Below, piece after piece: positions 37,866 through 45,862 of a stretch of 64,000 nucleotides of DNA. The stretch covers positions 4,857,501-4,921,500 of the forward strand of contig NC_008380.1 of the NCBI RefSeq assembly GCF_000009265.1, read 5' to 3'. Within the stretch, counting starts at the first letter, position 1; every line of letters begins with the position of its first letter. The notes below the pieces were generated by a model that was given only the letters and a program-made list of their open reading frames with translations, was not told the origin of the DNA and did no database searches. The position numbers and the translations under genes are program-made. The DNA comes from Rhizobium johnstonii 3841. Its GTDB lineage: Bacteria; Pseudomonadota; Alphaproteobacteria; Rhizobiales; Rhizobiaceae.

Positions 37866-37920
37866 GCCCTTTAGCGACTTTTTTAACGTGGCTGCAAGCC
37901 GGCCGGCCAAATCACCACGG
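37866..37920 (-). ncRNA. SAM-II riboswitch (metA motif)
   Basis: On the minus strand, CGTGGTGATTTGG is followed by GCTTGCAGCCACG and then TTAAA, GTCGCTAAAGGG. P1 pairs CGTGG (37915-37919) with CCACG (37887-37891), and the 3' GCTAAAGGG closes the pseudoknot as in the Agrobacterium metA element. The element ends about 60 bp before the metA start, so SAM binding likely hides ribosome access. Confidence 0.92.
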
Positions 37921-38081
37921 AGGCCTTAATTAGACCCAGTCTGATTGCGAATCAACTGGCGAATACATGCAGGGGAGACTCATGCAAGCATCATCACACT
38001 TTAATGACTGATAGAATCTGTTGATAGACCGGTAACGCCACCATGTTATTTATAGGGGCATGGGCGATTTGGAAAAGCGTA

Positions 38082-39932
38082 ATGGCAGATAAGATCGAGA
38101 GGAGGCCGGGCATCCGGAGGCAGGATAGGGTAGGGTATGATTTAAGCCTGACATATCGCCTCGGCGTCATGTTCTCAGCATTCTGGAATTCGGAAGTGCG
38201 TGGCAGGGTGCTGTTTCTGGCGACCGTGCTGATCCTCGTTATCCTGGCGACGTCCTACGGCCAGGTGATTTTGAACGAGTGGAATGCTCCTTTCTACGAC
38301 TCGCTGGAGCGCCGCGACCTCGGCGAATTCTTCCACCAGCTCGAAATCTTCGCGATGATCGCCGGCACGCTGCTGCTGCTCAACGTGCTGCAGGCCTGGC
38401 TGAACCAGATGACCGCGCTCTATATGCGCGAAGGCTTGTCGCGCGATCTGGTCGACCAGTGGCTGAAGCGCAAGCGGGCGCTGCGGCTCGCCTCCAGCGG
38501 CCTGATCGGAGTCAATCCGGACCAGCGCCTGCACGAGGATTCCCGCAACCTCGCCGAAAGCACGACAGGACTGGTTCTCGGCCTGCTGCAGTCGACCATT
38601 CTCCTGGTGAGCTTCATCGGCGTGCTCTGGGAGCTTTCGAGCGGCTTCATCTTCCGCATCAGCGGCCACAGCTTCTCCATTCCGGGCTACATGGTCTGGG
38701 CGGCGATTTTCTATGCCGCTTCCGCCTCGGTGCTGAGCCAGGTCGTCGGGCGCAAGCTGGTGAAGCTCAATGCCGACCGTTTTTCGAAAGAAGCCGAGCT
38801 TCGCTTCACGCTGATGCATGCCAATGAGAACATGCCGGCAATTACCGTTGCCCGCGGCGAGGAGAACGAGCGTCGGCGCATCAACACCGATATCAGCTCG
38901 GTCCTGACAGTCGTCAAGCGGCTTGCCATGGCCAATACCAATCTCACCTGGGTTTCGGCCGGCTATGGCTGGCTGGTGATCGTCATTCCGATCATCGTTG
39001 CCGCCCCCGCCTATTTCTCCGGCGGACTCACCCTCGGCCAGCTGATGATGTCCGTCGGTGCCTTCAACCAGGTCAACACGGCGCTGCGCTGGTATGTGTC
39101 CAATTTCGGCCCGATCGCCGAATGGCGCGCCACGCTGATGCGCGTCACCGATTTCCGCCAGGCGCTGGTCGAGATGGAAGAGGACTTCGACCTGAAGGAC
39201 AGCATCGCCTATGAAAACGCCGCGCCCGATACGCTGACGCTGAAGGACGTGGTGATCGTCGCCAAGATCGGCGAAGACATCGAGGAATGCGGCGGTTTCC
39301 GTCTGCGTGAAACCAATGTCGTGATCAAAGCCGGCGAAAAAATCATGATCAACGGCGATCACAGCGTCAATCGCAAGCTGCTCTTCCAGGCGATGGCCGG
39401 CCTCTGGCCGTGCGGCAGCGGCACGATAGGCCTGCCGCCGATCGACGACATGCTCTTCGTTCCTCAGCTCGCCTATGTCCCCGGCGGCTCACTGCGCGAG
39501 GCGCTGGCCTTTCCCGAACGTCCCGAAGCCTACGAGAAAGCCGACGTCGAGGCGGCCCTCGACAAGGTTGGTCTCCATTCGCTGATCGCAAGGCTCGAAA
39601 CCCGCGCCCGTTGGGACAAGCTGCTCGACAGCGACCAGCAGAAAGCGATCGGATTTGCCCGGCTGCTTCTCGTGCGCCCGCGCTGGATCATCTTCGACGA
39701 AGTGCTGGAAGGCATGGAGCCGGAATTGCAGGAAACAATGGCCAAACTGCTCACCTCGATGCCCGAAAGCGGCATGATCTATATCGGCCGCTCCGAGGCC
39801 TATCTCGAGGCGCTGAAGCCGCGCGTGCTGCATCTGCAGGCGCTGCCGTCAGCATCCGAGGAGCCGCCTGCCGTCCAGACCGGCGCCAGCGCCAGTGCCG
39901 GCGCTGCCGCCGTGCCCGCGCCGGCGCTCTAA
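38082..39932 (+). CDS. SbmA/YddA-like ABC exporter with degenerate ATPase domain
   Basis: A 616-residue inner-membrane protein. The N-terminal part (to about 360) matches the ABC_membrane_2/SbmA-BacA domain: NEWNAPFYDSLERRDLGEF, REGLSRDLVDQWLKRKRAL, NPDQRLHEDSRNLAESTTGLVLGLL. The C-terminal ATPase domain (about 385-595) keeps the fold and a Walker B-like IIFDEVLEGMEPE, but Walker A reads GDHSVNRKL instead of GxxxxGKS, the signature is LDSDQQ instead of LSGGQ, and the H-loop histidine is Arg (IGRSEA). ATP hydrolysis therefore looks lost. ATG 38082 has GGAAAAG at good spacing; ATG 38043 is possible. It is monocistronic. Confidence 0.85.
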   Translation: MADKIERRPGIRRQDRVGYDLSLTYRLGVMFSAFWNSEVRGRVLFLATVLILVILATSYGQVILNEWNAPFYDSLERRDLGEFFHQLEIFAMIAGTLLLLNVLQAWLNQMTALYMREGLSRDLVDQWLKRKRALRLASSGLIGVNPDQRLHEDSRNLAESTTGLVLGLLQSTILLVSFIGVLWELSSGFIFRISGHSFSIPGYMVWAAIFYAASASVLSQVVGRKLVKLNADRFSKEAELRFTLMHANENMPAITVARGEENERRRINTDISSVLTVVKRLAMANTNLTWVSAGYGWLVIVIPIIVAAPAYFSGGLTLGQLMMSVGAFNQVNTALRWYVSNFGPIAEWRATLMRVTDFRQALVEMEEDFDLKDSIAYENAAPDTLTLKDVVIVAKIGEDIEECGGFRLRETNVVIKAGEKIMINGDHSVNRKLLFQAMAGLWPCGSGTIGLPPIDDMLFVPQLAYVPGGSLREALAFPERPEAYEKADVEAALDKVGLHSLIARLETRARWDKLLDSDQQKAIGFARLLLVRPRWIIFDEVLEGMEPELQETMAKLLTSMPESGMIYIGRSEAYLEALKPRVLHLQALPSASEEPPAVQTGASASAGAAAVPAPAL

Positions 39933-39980
39933 TGCATGCCGCCCAAAGGTGTGGAGCGGTTTCGGGATGACGGCATGCAT
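39932..39980. repeat. Divergent copy of rhizobial palindromic repeat
   Basis: ATGCATGCCG and CGGCATGCAT flank a diverged core (AAAGGTGTGGAGCGGTTTCGG). It begins at the last base of the ABC exporter stop codon and resembles the GCATGTCG...CGACATGC elements elsewhere in the window. Confidence 0.45.
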
Positions 39981-40003
39981 AAGACAAGGATTTGAGCCGC
40001 TGA

Positions 40004-40633
40004 TCACATCGGCGGCGTGATGCCGTTGAGGCCGACGGCGATCTGGCTGGCCGAGATGCTGCCGTCCGCCGCCTTCTCGCCGGTGACGACGACGCCGGCG
40101 CCGGCCTTCAGATCATCCTTGGTCGCAGGCGCCAACGTCACGATCGGCGTGCCATCGGCAATCGTGATGGTCTTTTCCTTGCCCTGATAGGTCAGCGTGA
40201 TCGTGTGGCCGTCGACGGACTTGACGGCGTTGCTGACCGTCGCGTTGGTCATCTGGCTGTTCGGCTGCGCATCCCAGGGACGGTTGCCCTCACCGGTTCC
40301 TTTCATCGACGCCGGAAAGATCAGCACCTCGATCGCCCCGTCCGGGCCCGTGCCCTTCGGAAGTGAAGCGACGCCGACGAAATCGCCGGGCTTGATATCC
40401 TCGACGGAAGCTTTTTTGATGCCGCCGACCTTCCAGCCGGCTTTCAGCGCGACCGTCGCCTCGCTGCCCTCGCGCGTCTTGACGACCAGCGTATCGCCAC
40501 TGAGGCTTTCGATTGCGCCGCGAACACGAATGCGCTGGGCATCCTGCGCCTGTGCGGCTTGAGACAGGGCAAGCGCAACGAGGCTGCCGGCAGTAAGTGC
40601 TGTGAGAAAACGGGGATGAGGCTTGCGAAACAT
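40004..40633 (-). CDS. Exported DUF5666-like protein
   Basis: A 209-residue protein with a signal peptide (FLTALTAGSLVALALSQAAQAQD). The mature part has two OB-like or SH3-like strands patterns: IRVRGAIESLSGDTLVVKTREGSEATVAL and DGHTITLTYQGKEKTITIADGTPIVTL, typical of DUF5666-type periplasmic proteins. ATG 40633 has AAGGA 8 nt upstream; an earlier ATG at 40654 is less well placed. Function is unknown. It has no obvious operon partner. Confidence 0.72.
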   Translation of the reverse strand: MFRKPHPRFLTALTAGSLVALALSQAAQAQDAQRIRVRGAIESLSGDTLVVKTREGSEATVALKAGWKVGGIKKASVEDIKPGDFVGVASLPKGTGPDGAIEVLIFPASMKGTGEGNRPWDAQPNSQMTNATVSNAVKSVDGHTITLTYQGKEKTITIADGTPIVTLAPATKDDLKAGAGVVVTGEKAADGSISASQIAVGLNGITPPM

Positions 40634-40753
40634 ATGACTTTTCCTTGTCGCCATTGCGATCGGCAATATCCCCGGCTGCCGGACGGCACCTTATGCCGCA
40701 GGACGACACACTGACGAATCAAGGAAAAGTGAGCCTTCAGGTCTGAGAAAATC

Positions 40754-42571
40754 TCAGCCTTCCAGCTCTTCCCGCAGCATTTCGAGCTCCAGCCACTCCT
40801 CTTCCATGTCAGTCAGGCTAGCGCGCAGTTTTTCCATCTCGCCGGCAAGCCGGTTGAAGGCTGCGGGATCGCGCGTGAAAAGATTGGGATCTGCCATCAC
40901 CTGTTCGCGCTTGGCGATTTCGGCTTCGGCCTTCGCCATTTCCTTTGGCAGGTTTTCCAGTGCGAATTTCTGCTTGAAGGAGAGCTTGACCTTCGAGCTG
41001 CCTGAAGCTGTTGCTTGCTGCGTCTTCGGCTTCTCCGCCGCCTTCTCGGCCCTCTTACGCTCCTCGAGCGCGCCCTTGCGCTGTACAAGCATGTCCGAGT
41101 AGCCGCCGGCATATTCGATCCAGCGACCATCAGGCGCATCCGGCACAGCGGGTGCGATCGTCGAGGTTACGGTGCGGTCGAGGAAATCGCGGTCGTGGCT
41201 GACGAGAATGACGGTGCCGGGAAAGCCGGCGACAATCTCCTGCAAGAGATCGAGCGTTTCGATATCGAGATCGTTGGTCGGCTCGTCGAGGATCAAGAGG
41301 TTCGTCGGGCGCGAAAGGATGCGCGCCAGCATCAGCCGGGCGCGTTCGCCGCCGGAGAGGTTTCTGATCGGCGTACGCGCCTGTTCCGGCTGGAACAGGA
41401 ATTCCTTCATGTAGCCGGTGACATGGCGCTGCTCGCCGTTGACGAGCAGGTTTTCGCCGCGCCCATCCGTCAGATAGTTGGCAAGCGTATCCTCGGGGTC
41501 GAGATCCTCGCGTTTCTGGTCGAGCGTCGCAATCTCCAGATTGGTGCCGAGCTTGACGATGCCGCTATCGGGTGAAAGCTGCCCGGTCAGCATCTTCAGC
41601 AGCGTCGTCTTGCCGGCGCCGTTCGGCCCGACCAGACCAATGCAGTCGCCGCGATGCACGCGGATCGAAAACGGCGTGACGATTGCCCGCTCGCCGAAGC
41701 TCTTGGTGATTTTATCTGCCTCGATCACCAGCTTGCCGGATTCCTGCGCGTCAGAAACCGTCGCCTGCACCGTGCCCTGCGGCCCCTTGTGGCCGCGATA
41801 GTTCGAGCGCATCGTCTGCAGCTCGCCGAGACGGCGCATGTTCCGCTTGCGCCGCGCCGTGACGCCGTAGCGCAGCCAGTGCTCCTCGCGCTCGATCGAC
41901 TTGCCGAGCTTGTGCTGCTCCAGCTCCTCGGCCTCCAGCACCTGGTCGCGCCAGGTTTCGAAATGCGCAAAGCCTCTGTCGAGCCGGCGTGAGGTGCCGC
42001 GGTCGAGCCAGACGGTTGCCGTCGAGACCTTTTCGAGGAAACGCCGGTCGTGCGAGATCAGCACCAAGGCGCTGCGTGTCTTTTGCAGCTCGCCTTCCAG
42101 CCATTCGATGGTCGGCAGGTCGAGATGGTTGGTCGGTTCGTCGAGCAGAAGAATGTCCGGCTCCGGTGCCATAACCCGGGCAAGAGCTGCGCGCCGCGAT
42201 TCGCCACCGGACAGCATTCTGGGGTCTTCATCGCCGCTCAGACCGAGATGCGACAGCAGATAGGTGACACGATAGGGGTCATCGCCCGGCCCGAGGCCGG
42301 CCTCGGCATAGGCCTGCACCGTGTTGAAGCCGGCAAAATCCGGCGCCTGTTCGAGATAACGCACCGTCGAGGACGGATGGCGGAAGACCTCGCCGGACTG
42401 CGCCTCGACCAGGCCGGCGGCAATCTTCAGCAGCGTCGATTTTCCCGAGCCGTTGCGCCCGACGAGACAGATTTTGTCACCGGGCTCGATCTGCAGGCCG
42501 GCACCCGCCAGAAGCGGTGCGCCGCCAAAGCTCAGGAAGATATCGTCGAGTTTCAGAATGGGAGGGGCCAA
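40754..42571 (-). CDS. ABC-F family ATPase (Uup-like)
   Basis: A 605-residue soluble protein with two ABC domains and a C-terminal coiled coil. Walker A motifs are GRNGSGKST and GPNGAGKTT; signatures are LSGGESRRAALARV and LSGGERARLMLARIL; Walker B are LLLDEPTNHLDL and LILDEPTNDLDI. The charged C-terminal coiled coil (KEMAKAEAEIAKREQV onward) is typical of Uup. ABC-F proteins act on the ribosome or, for Uup, in DNA-junction stability. The start is TTG with GGAG 8 nt upstream, located 3 bp after the thiamine diphosphokinase stop, so translation is probably coupled. Confidence 0.92.
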   Translation of the reverse strand: MAPPILKLDDIFLSFGGAPLLAGAGLQIEPGDKICLVGRNGSGKSTLLKIAAGLVEAQSGEVFRHPSSTVRYLEQAPDFAGFNTVQAYAEAGLGPGDDPYRVTYLLSHLGLSGDEDPRMLSGGESRRAALARVMAPEPDILLLDEPTNHLDLPTIEWLEGELQKTRSALVLISHDRRFLEKVSTATVWLDRGTSRRLDRGFAHFETWRDQVLEAEELEQHKLGKSIEREEHWLRYGVTARRKRNMRRLGELQTMRSNYRGHKGPQGTVQATVSDAQESGKLVIEADKITKSFGERAIVTPFSIRVHRGDCIGLVGPNGAGKTTLLKMLTGQLSPDSGIVKLGTNLEIATLDQKREDLDPEDTLANYLTDGRGENLLVNGEQRHVTGYMKEFLFQPEQARTPIRNLSGGERARLMLARILSRPTNLLILDEPTNDLDIETLDLLQEIVAGFPGTVILVSHDRDFLDRTVTSTIAPAVPDAPDGRWIEYAGGYSDMLVQRKGALEERKRAEKAAEKPKTQQATASGSSKVKLSFKQKFALENLPKEMAKAEAEIAKREQVMADPNLFTRDPAAFNRLAGEMEKLRASLTDMEEEWLELEMLREELEG

Positions 42572-42574
42572 AAA

Positions 42575-43225
42575 TCAGACTCCGGAAAGATCATAGGGCC
42601 GGGCGAGCACGATTGCCCGGCCGCTGCGGAGCGAAAAGCGAACCTTGCCTTCCGCAACATTGGAAATGGTGCGCGACGAGCCGAAAGGCAGATGGAAATC
42701 TGCCAGCGGATAACGCGCATTCTCGATGGCAAGCCCTCTCAGCTCGCTGAATCCGGGCACGGAAAACAGGCTGCCTTTGGGAAGGTCCAGTTCGATCGTA
42801 CCGGCAACCAGCGGCACCGCCTCTTCCTTGCCCGAGGTCAGCAGCAGGTCGAAACCCTCTTCCGCCAGGCTGACGGCCGACAGCAGATGCTGAAGCGCGT
42901 GGTCGGAACGTTCGCCGCCGAGCGCACCGGCGAGGATCAGCCGCCGCGCGCCGCGCGCGATTGCTTCCGCCACGGCGATTTCGCCGTCCGTCGCCGCCTT
43001 CGCTGCCGGATAAGGCTGTTTCGGCACATCGGGAAATGCATCGGCGAGATCGGCCGGCGTCGAATCGAAATCACCGACCCAGAGTTCCGGCGTAATACCG
43101 AGTGCCGCCGCATGCCGCATGCCGCCATCGGCCGCAATGAAGCGGCTGTCTTCGATGGCATCGCGCAGGCGCTCCGTCAGGCTGAGTTCGCCGCCAAGGA
43201 GAATGGTGAAGGTGGATTGGCTCAT
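42575..43225 (-). CDS. Thiamine diphosphokinase
   Basis: A 216-residue enzyme that converts thiamine to thiamine diphosphate. The N-terminal domain has RFIAADGGMRHAAALGITPELWVGDFDSTP, with the substrate-binding DGG and GDFDS motifs, and ILAGALGGERSDHALQHL, another family signature. The C-terminal beta domain contains LPKGSLFSVPGFSELRGLAIENARYPL, the thiamine site. ATG 43225 is favoured over 43231. It shares an operon with the ABC-F gene. Confidence 0.9.
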   Translation of the reverse strand: MSQSTFTILLGGELSLTERLRDAIEDSRFIAADGGMRHAAALGITPELWVGDFDSTPADLADAFPDVPKQPYPAAKAATDGEIAVAEAIARGARRLILAGALGGERSDHALQHLLSAVSLAEEGFDLLLTSGKEEAVPLVAGTIELDLPKGSLFSVPGFSELRGLAIENARYPLADFHLPFGSSRTISNVAEGKVRFSLRSGRAIVLARPYDLSGV

Positions 43226-43288
43226 GGGCATTGCCCTTAGCGCAAACGAGGGGTCGAGGGGAAGGGCCGGCGAACGCCAGCGTCTGCC

Positions 43289-43816
43289 TCAGCCCGGCGT
43301 ATCCTTGTCGCGCGACAGGAAAACCGCCTCGTAGCCGCCGATGAAGCGCTCGAAAAGCGCTGCGAAACGCTCGACATCTTCCTGCGGCCAGTCGGAAACG
43401 ATCTCGGAAATGATCGCAAGCTTCTGCGCGACGATCTCGGCAAGCAAGTCCTGGCCGACCTCGGTCATGACGACGACGATCCGCCGCGCATCGGCCTGCG
43501 AGGCCTCGCGGCGCAATACGTTGCGCCCGACCATGTCGGCCACCACCCGGCTTGCCCGTGACGGATCGATCCGCAGCATCTCCGCGATCATGCCGACCGT
43601 GACCTCGCCGGCAGGCTGTGCCCTGCGCACGGCATCGAGTACGTCGAGATGCGAAAGCTCGAGGCCCGGTGCAGCACTCTGGATCGCGAGCCGGCCGATC
43701 AGTCGCCGCCCGGTCATCAGCCGCATGCGCGCCATGCTCCGGCCGATACGCGGCACGTTTTCACGATCCGGTTCGGCCGGCTCCGCAGAAGGGGTCTTGG
43801 TCAGAACGTCGCTCAT
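43289..43816 (-). CDS. MarR-family transcriptional regulator
   Basis: A 175-residue winged-helix regulator: LELSHLDVLDAVRRAQPAGEVTVGMIAEMLRIDPSRASRVVADMVGRNVLRREASQADARRIVVVMTEVG is a complete MarR DNA-binding domain with the wing. Long N- and C-terminal helices form the dimer interface. It is divergent from an MFS drug-efflux gene, so it probably represses that gene until a ligand binds. ATG 43816 is chosen over the extension to 43843. Confidence 0.88.
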   Translation of the reverse strand: MSDVLTKTPSAEPAEPDRENVPRIGRSMARMRLMTGRRLIGRLAIQSAAPGLELSHLDVLDAVRRAQPAGEVTVGMIAEMLRIDPSRASRVVADMVGRNVLRREASQADARRIVVVMTEVGQDLLAEIVAQKLAIISEIVSDWPQEDVERFAALFERFIGGYEAVFLSRDKDTPG

Positions 43817-43875
43817 CACAAGACCATAACAGAGCCGATTCAAAAGTTGAATATGCCGATGTCATTAATGTGCCA

Positions 43876-43904
43876 TTGACAATTATATGCTGTTAGCACA
43901 TAAA
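43876..43904 (+). promoter_or_regulatory. Sigma-70 promoter of the MFS gene, overlapping a dyad
   Basis: A consensus -35 TTGACA (43876-43881) and CATAAA (43899-43904) are separated by 17 bp in the intergenic region between marR and the transporter. TATGCTG-N3-GCACATA, partly palindromic, lies in the spacer and is a candidate MarR operator. Confidence 0.6.
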
Positions 43905-43932
43905 AGTGCATCAACCCGGAACGAAGCATCCC

Positions 43933-45471
43933 ATGGACATGCAACTCGCGCCTGCGCCGCTCGTGACGGATCCTCGTCGCCGGCTTATCCTCTTCTTCTT
44001 CCTGATGACGGCCATGTTCATGGCGACGCTCGATAATCAGATCGTCTCCACGGCTCTACCGACGATCGTCGGCGAATTCGGCCATCTCGAGCGCTTCGGC
44101 TGGATCGGCTCGGCCTATCTCCTGTCGCTGAGCGCCGTCATGCCGGTCTACGGCAAGCTCGGCGATCTGTTCGGCCGCAAATACGTGATGATGACCGCGA
44201 TCATGATCTTCACTGTCGGATCGACAGTCTGCGGCCTGGCGGTCTCGATGGACACGCTGATCGCCGCCCGCGTGCTGCAGGGCCTTGGCGGCGGCGGCAT
44301 CATGGTGTCGATCTTCGCCGTCAACGCCGACCTGTTCGAGCCACGCGAGCGGGCGCGCTACCAAAGCTATTCCAGCCTGGTGCTGATGGCATCGGGCGCG
44401 ATCGGCCCGGTGCTCGGCGGCACGATGAGCGATCTCTTCGGCTGGCGCTCGATCTTCCTCGTCAACGTGCCGATCGGCTTCATCGTGCTCGCCGGCCTTG
44501 CCTTCATGCTGCCGTACCGCAAACCGCATCGCCGCCCCAAGATCGATTATGCCGGTGCGCTTCTGCTTGCCATGACGACGACAAGCATCGTGCTTGCCAC
44601 CGACAGCAGCGAACTGTTCGGTGCATTGATTTCACCTGAGAGCATCGGCATCGTCGTCTTCGGCGTCGTCTGCGCCGTCACCTGGGTGTTCGTCGAGCGC
44701 CGCGCGCCCGAACCGATCGTTCCCCTGCAGCTGTTTCGCAATTCGACCTTCAGCCTGCTCCTGGTGATCTCGATCATGGGCGGCGCCATCGCCATCGGCA
44801 TGGTCAATTATCTCGCTCTCTTCCTGCAGACCACGACCGGCCTTTCGCCGTCTGCCGCCGGCCTGCTCTTCATCCTTCTGACCGGCGGCCTCGTCTGCGG
44901 GTCGCTTTCCGCAGGCCGCATCATCTCGAAGACGGGGCGCTATAAGCCCTTCGCCATCGCAAGCCTCACCTGCAGCGCCATCGCCTTTGCGCTGATGTCG
45001 CAGATCCACGCCGGAACGCCGATCGCCTTCATCGGCGCGGTCATGATGCTGCACGGCATCGGCATCGGCCTTGCCCAGCAGGTTCCCGTCATCGGCGTAC
45101 AGAATGCAGCACCCGCCCGCGACGTCGGCGCCGCCACCGGCTCGGTGACGCTGTCGCGCATGGGCGGCGCCTCGATCGCCATTTCCATCTACGGCGCCAT
45201 CATCGCCTCTGAGCTCGGCAAGGTCGGCGTCTCCATTCCCGGCGTCGCCGATATCAAGCAGCTGACGCCGAAAATGATGGCCGCCCTTCCCGAAGCGAGC
45301 CGCCAAGCCGTCGCCGATATCTATGCCGCCGCTTTCTCGCCGCTCTTCATGACTTCCTGCGCCATTGCGCTGATCGGCCTTGCCGCCGCCATTATGCTGA
45401 AACCCGTGCAACTGCCCCGCGCCGGCGAAACGACGAAGCCGCAACCGGCGACGGCGGAAGCCGCCGAATAG
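43933..45471 (+). CDS. MFS multidrug efflux transporter (DHA2, EmrB/QacA type)
   Basis: A 512-residue inner-membrane protein with about 14 helices. It has ATLDNQIVSTALPTIVGEFG (motif D1), GKLGDLFGRKYVMMTAIMIFTVGSTVCGLA (motif A), and a motif C region GAIGPVLGGTMSDLFGWRSIFLVNVPIG. It exports hydrophobic compounds using proton motive force. It is divergent from a marR gene. ATG 43933 is chosen; GTG 43906 is also in frame. No EmrA-type adaptor gene is present, so it likely works alone. Confidence 0.92.
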   Translation: MDMQLAPAPLVTDPRRRLILFFFLMTAMFMATLDNQIVSTALPTIVGEFGHLERFGWIGSAYLLSLSAVMPVYGKLGDLFGRKYVMMTAIMIFTVGSTVCGLAVSMDTLIAARVLQGLGGGGIMVSIFAVNADLFEPRERARYQSYSSLVLMASGAIGPVLGGTMSDLFGWRSIFLVNVPIGFIVLAGLAFMLPYRKPHRRPKIDYAGALLLAMTTTSIVLATDSSELFGALISPESIGIVVFGVVCAVTWVFVERRAPEPIVPLQLFRNSTFSLLLVISIMGGAIAIGMVNYLALFLQTTTGLSPSAAGLLFILLTGGLVCGSLSAGRIISKTGRYKPFAIASLTCSAIAFALMSQIHAGTPIAFIGAVMMLHGIGIGLAQQVPVIGVQNAAPARDVGAATGSVTLSRMGGASIAISIYGAIIASELGKVGVSIPGVADIKQLTPKMMAALPEASRQAVADIYAAAFSPLFMTSCAIALIGLAAAIMLKPVQLPRAGETTKPQPATAEAAE

Positions 45472-45862
45472 TCGAATCGTTACCTGCGAGAGAATGCTTC
45501 ATCAGGAGGCGTTCCCTCTCGATGCCGGTATCAAGGGTTGCAATTTTCTCGCAGGACTGTCGCTACCGAGCCGGTTGCCTCAATCGGGCCGTTCTTTTTC
45601 CGCGCCGTCGACGAATCTCGGCTTTGTGACGGAACTTTCGCCATAATTTCATCCGAGCGAAAGGAAGCCTTAATGCCTGAGGCTTGCTAAAATGCAACGG
45701 CGCCACATTTAAACAGAGTCTCGCTATGCAACCGATGCGTAAATCAGCTACAGCAACGACTTGTATCGGCCGATTGTGTAGCGCGAGATCAGGGGTGCGC
45801 ACCTGTTGAGTTCCCCTTGCCACGGTCGGTCCGAATCTGCGGCAAACCGGCAAAACAGCGAC
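45472..45862. other. Noncoding region with a long inverted repeat
   Basis: This 391-bp gap holds a near-perfect inverted repeat of about 15 bp (45483-45497 with 45540-45555: CCTGCGAGA...TCTCGCAGG) enclosing 42 bp, which may be the MFS transcript end or a structured RNA. A 27-codon frame from ATG 45726 has no Shine-Dalgarno and is not called. The remaining sequence should include the promoter of the M48 gene, but no clear element was found. Confidence 0.4.
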
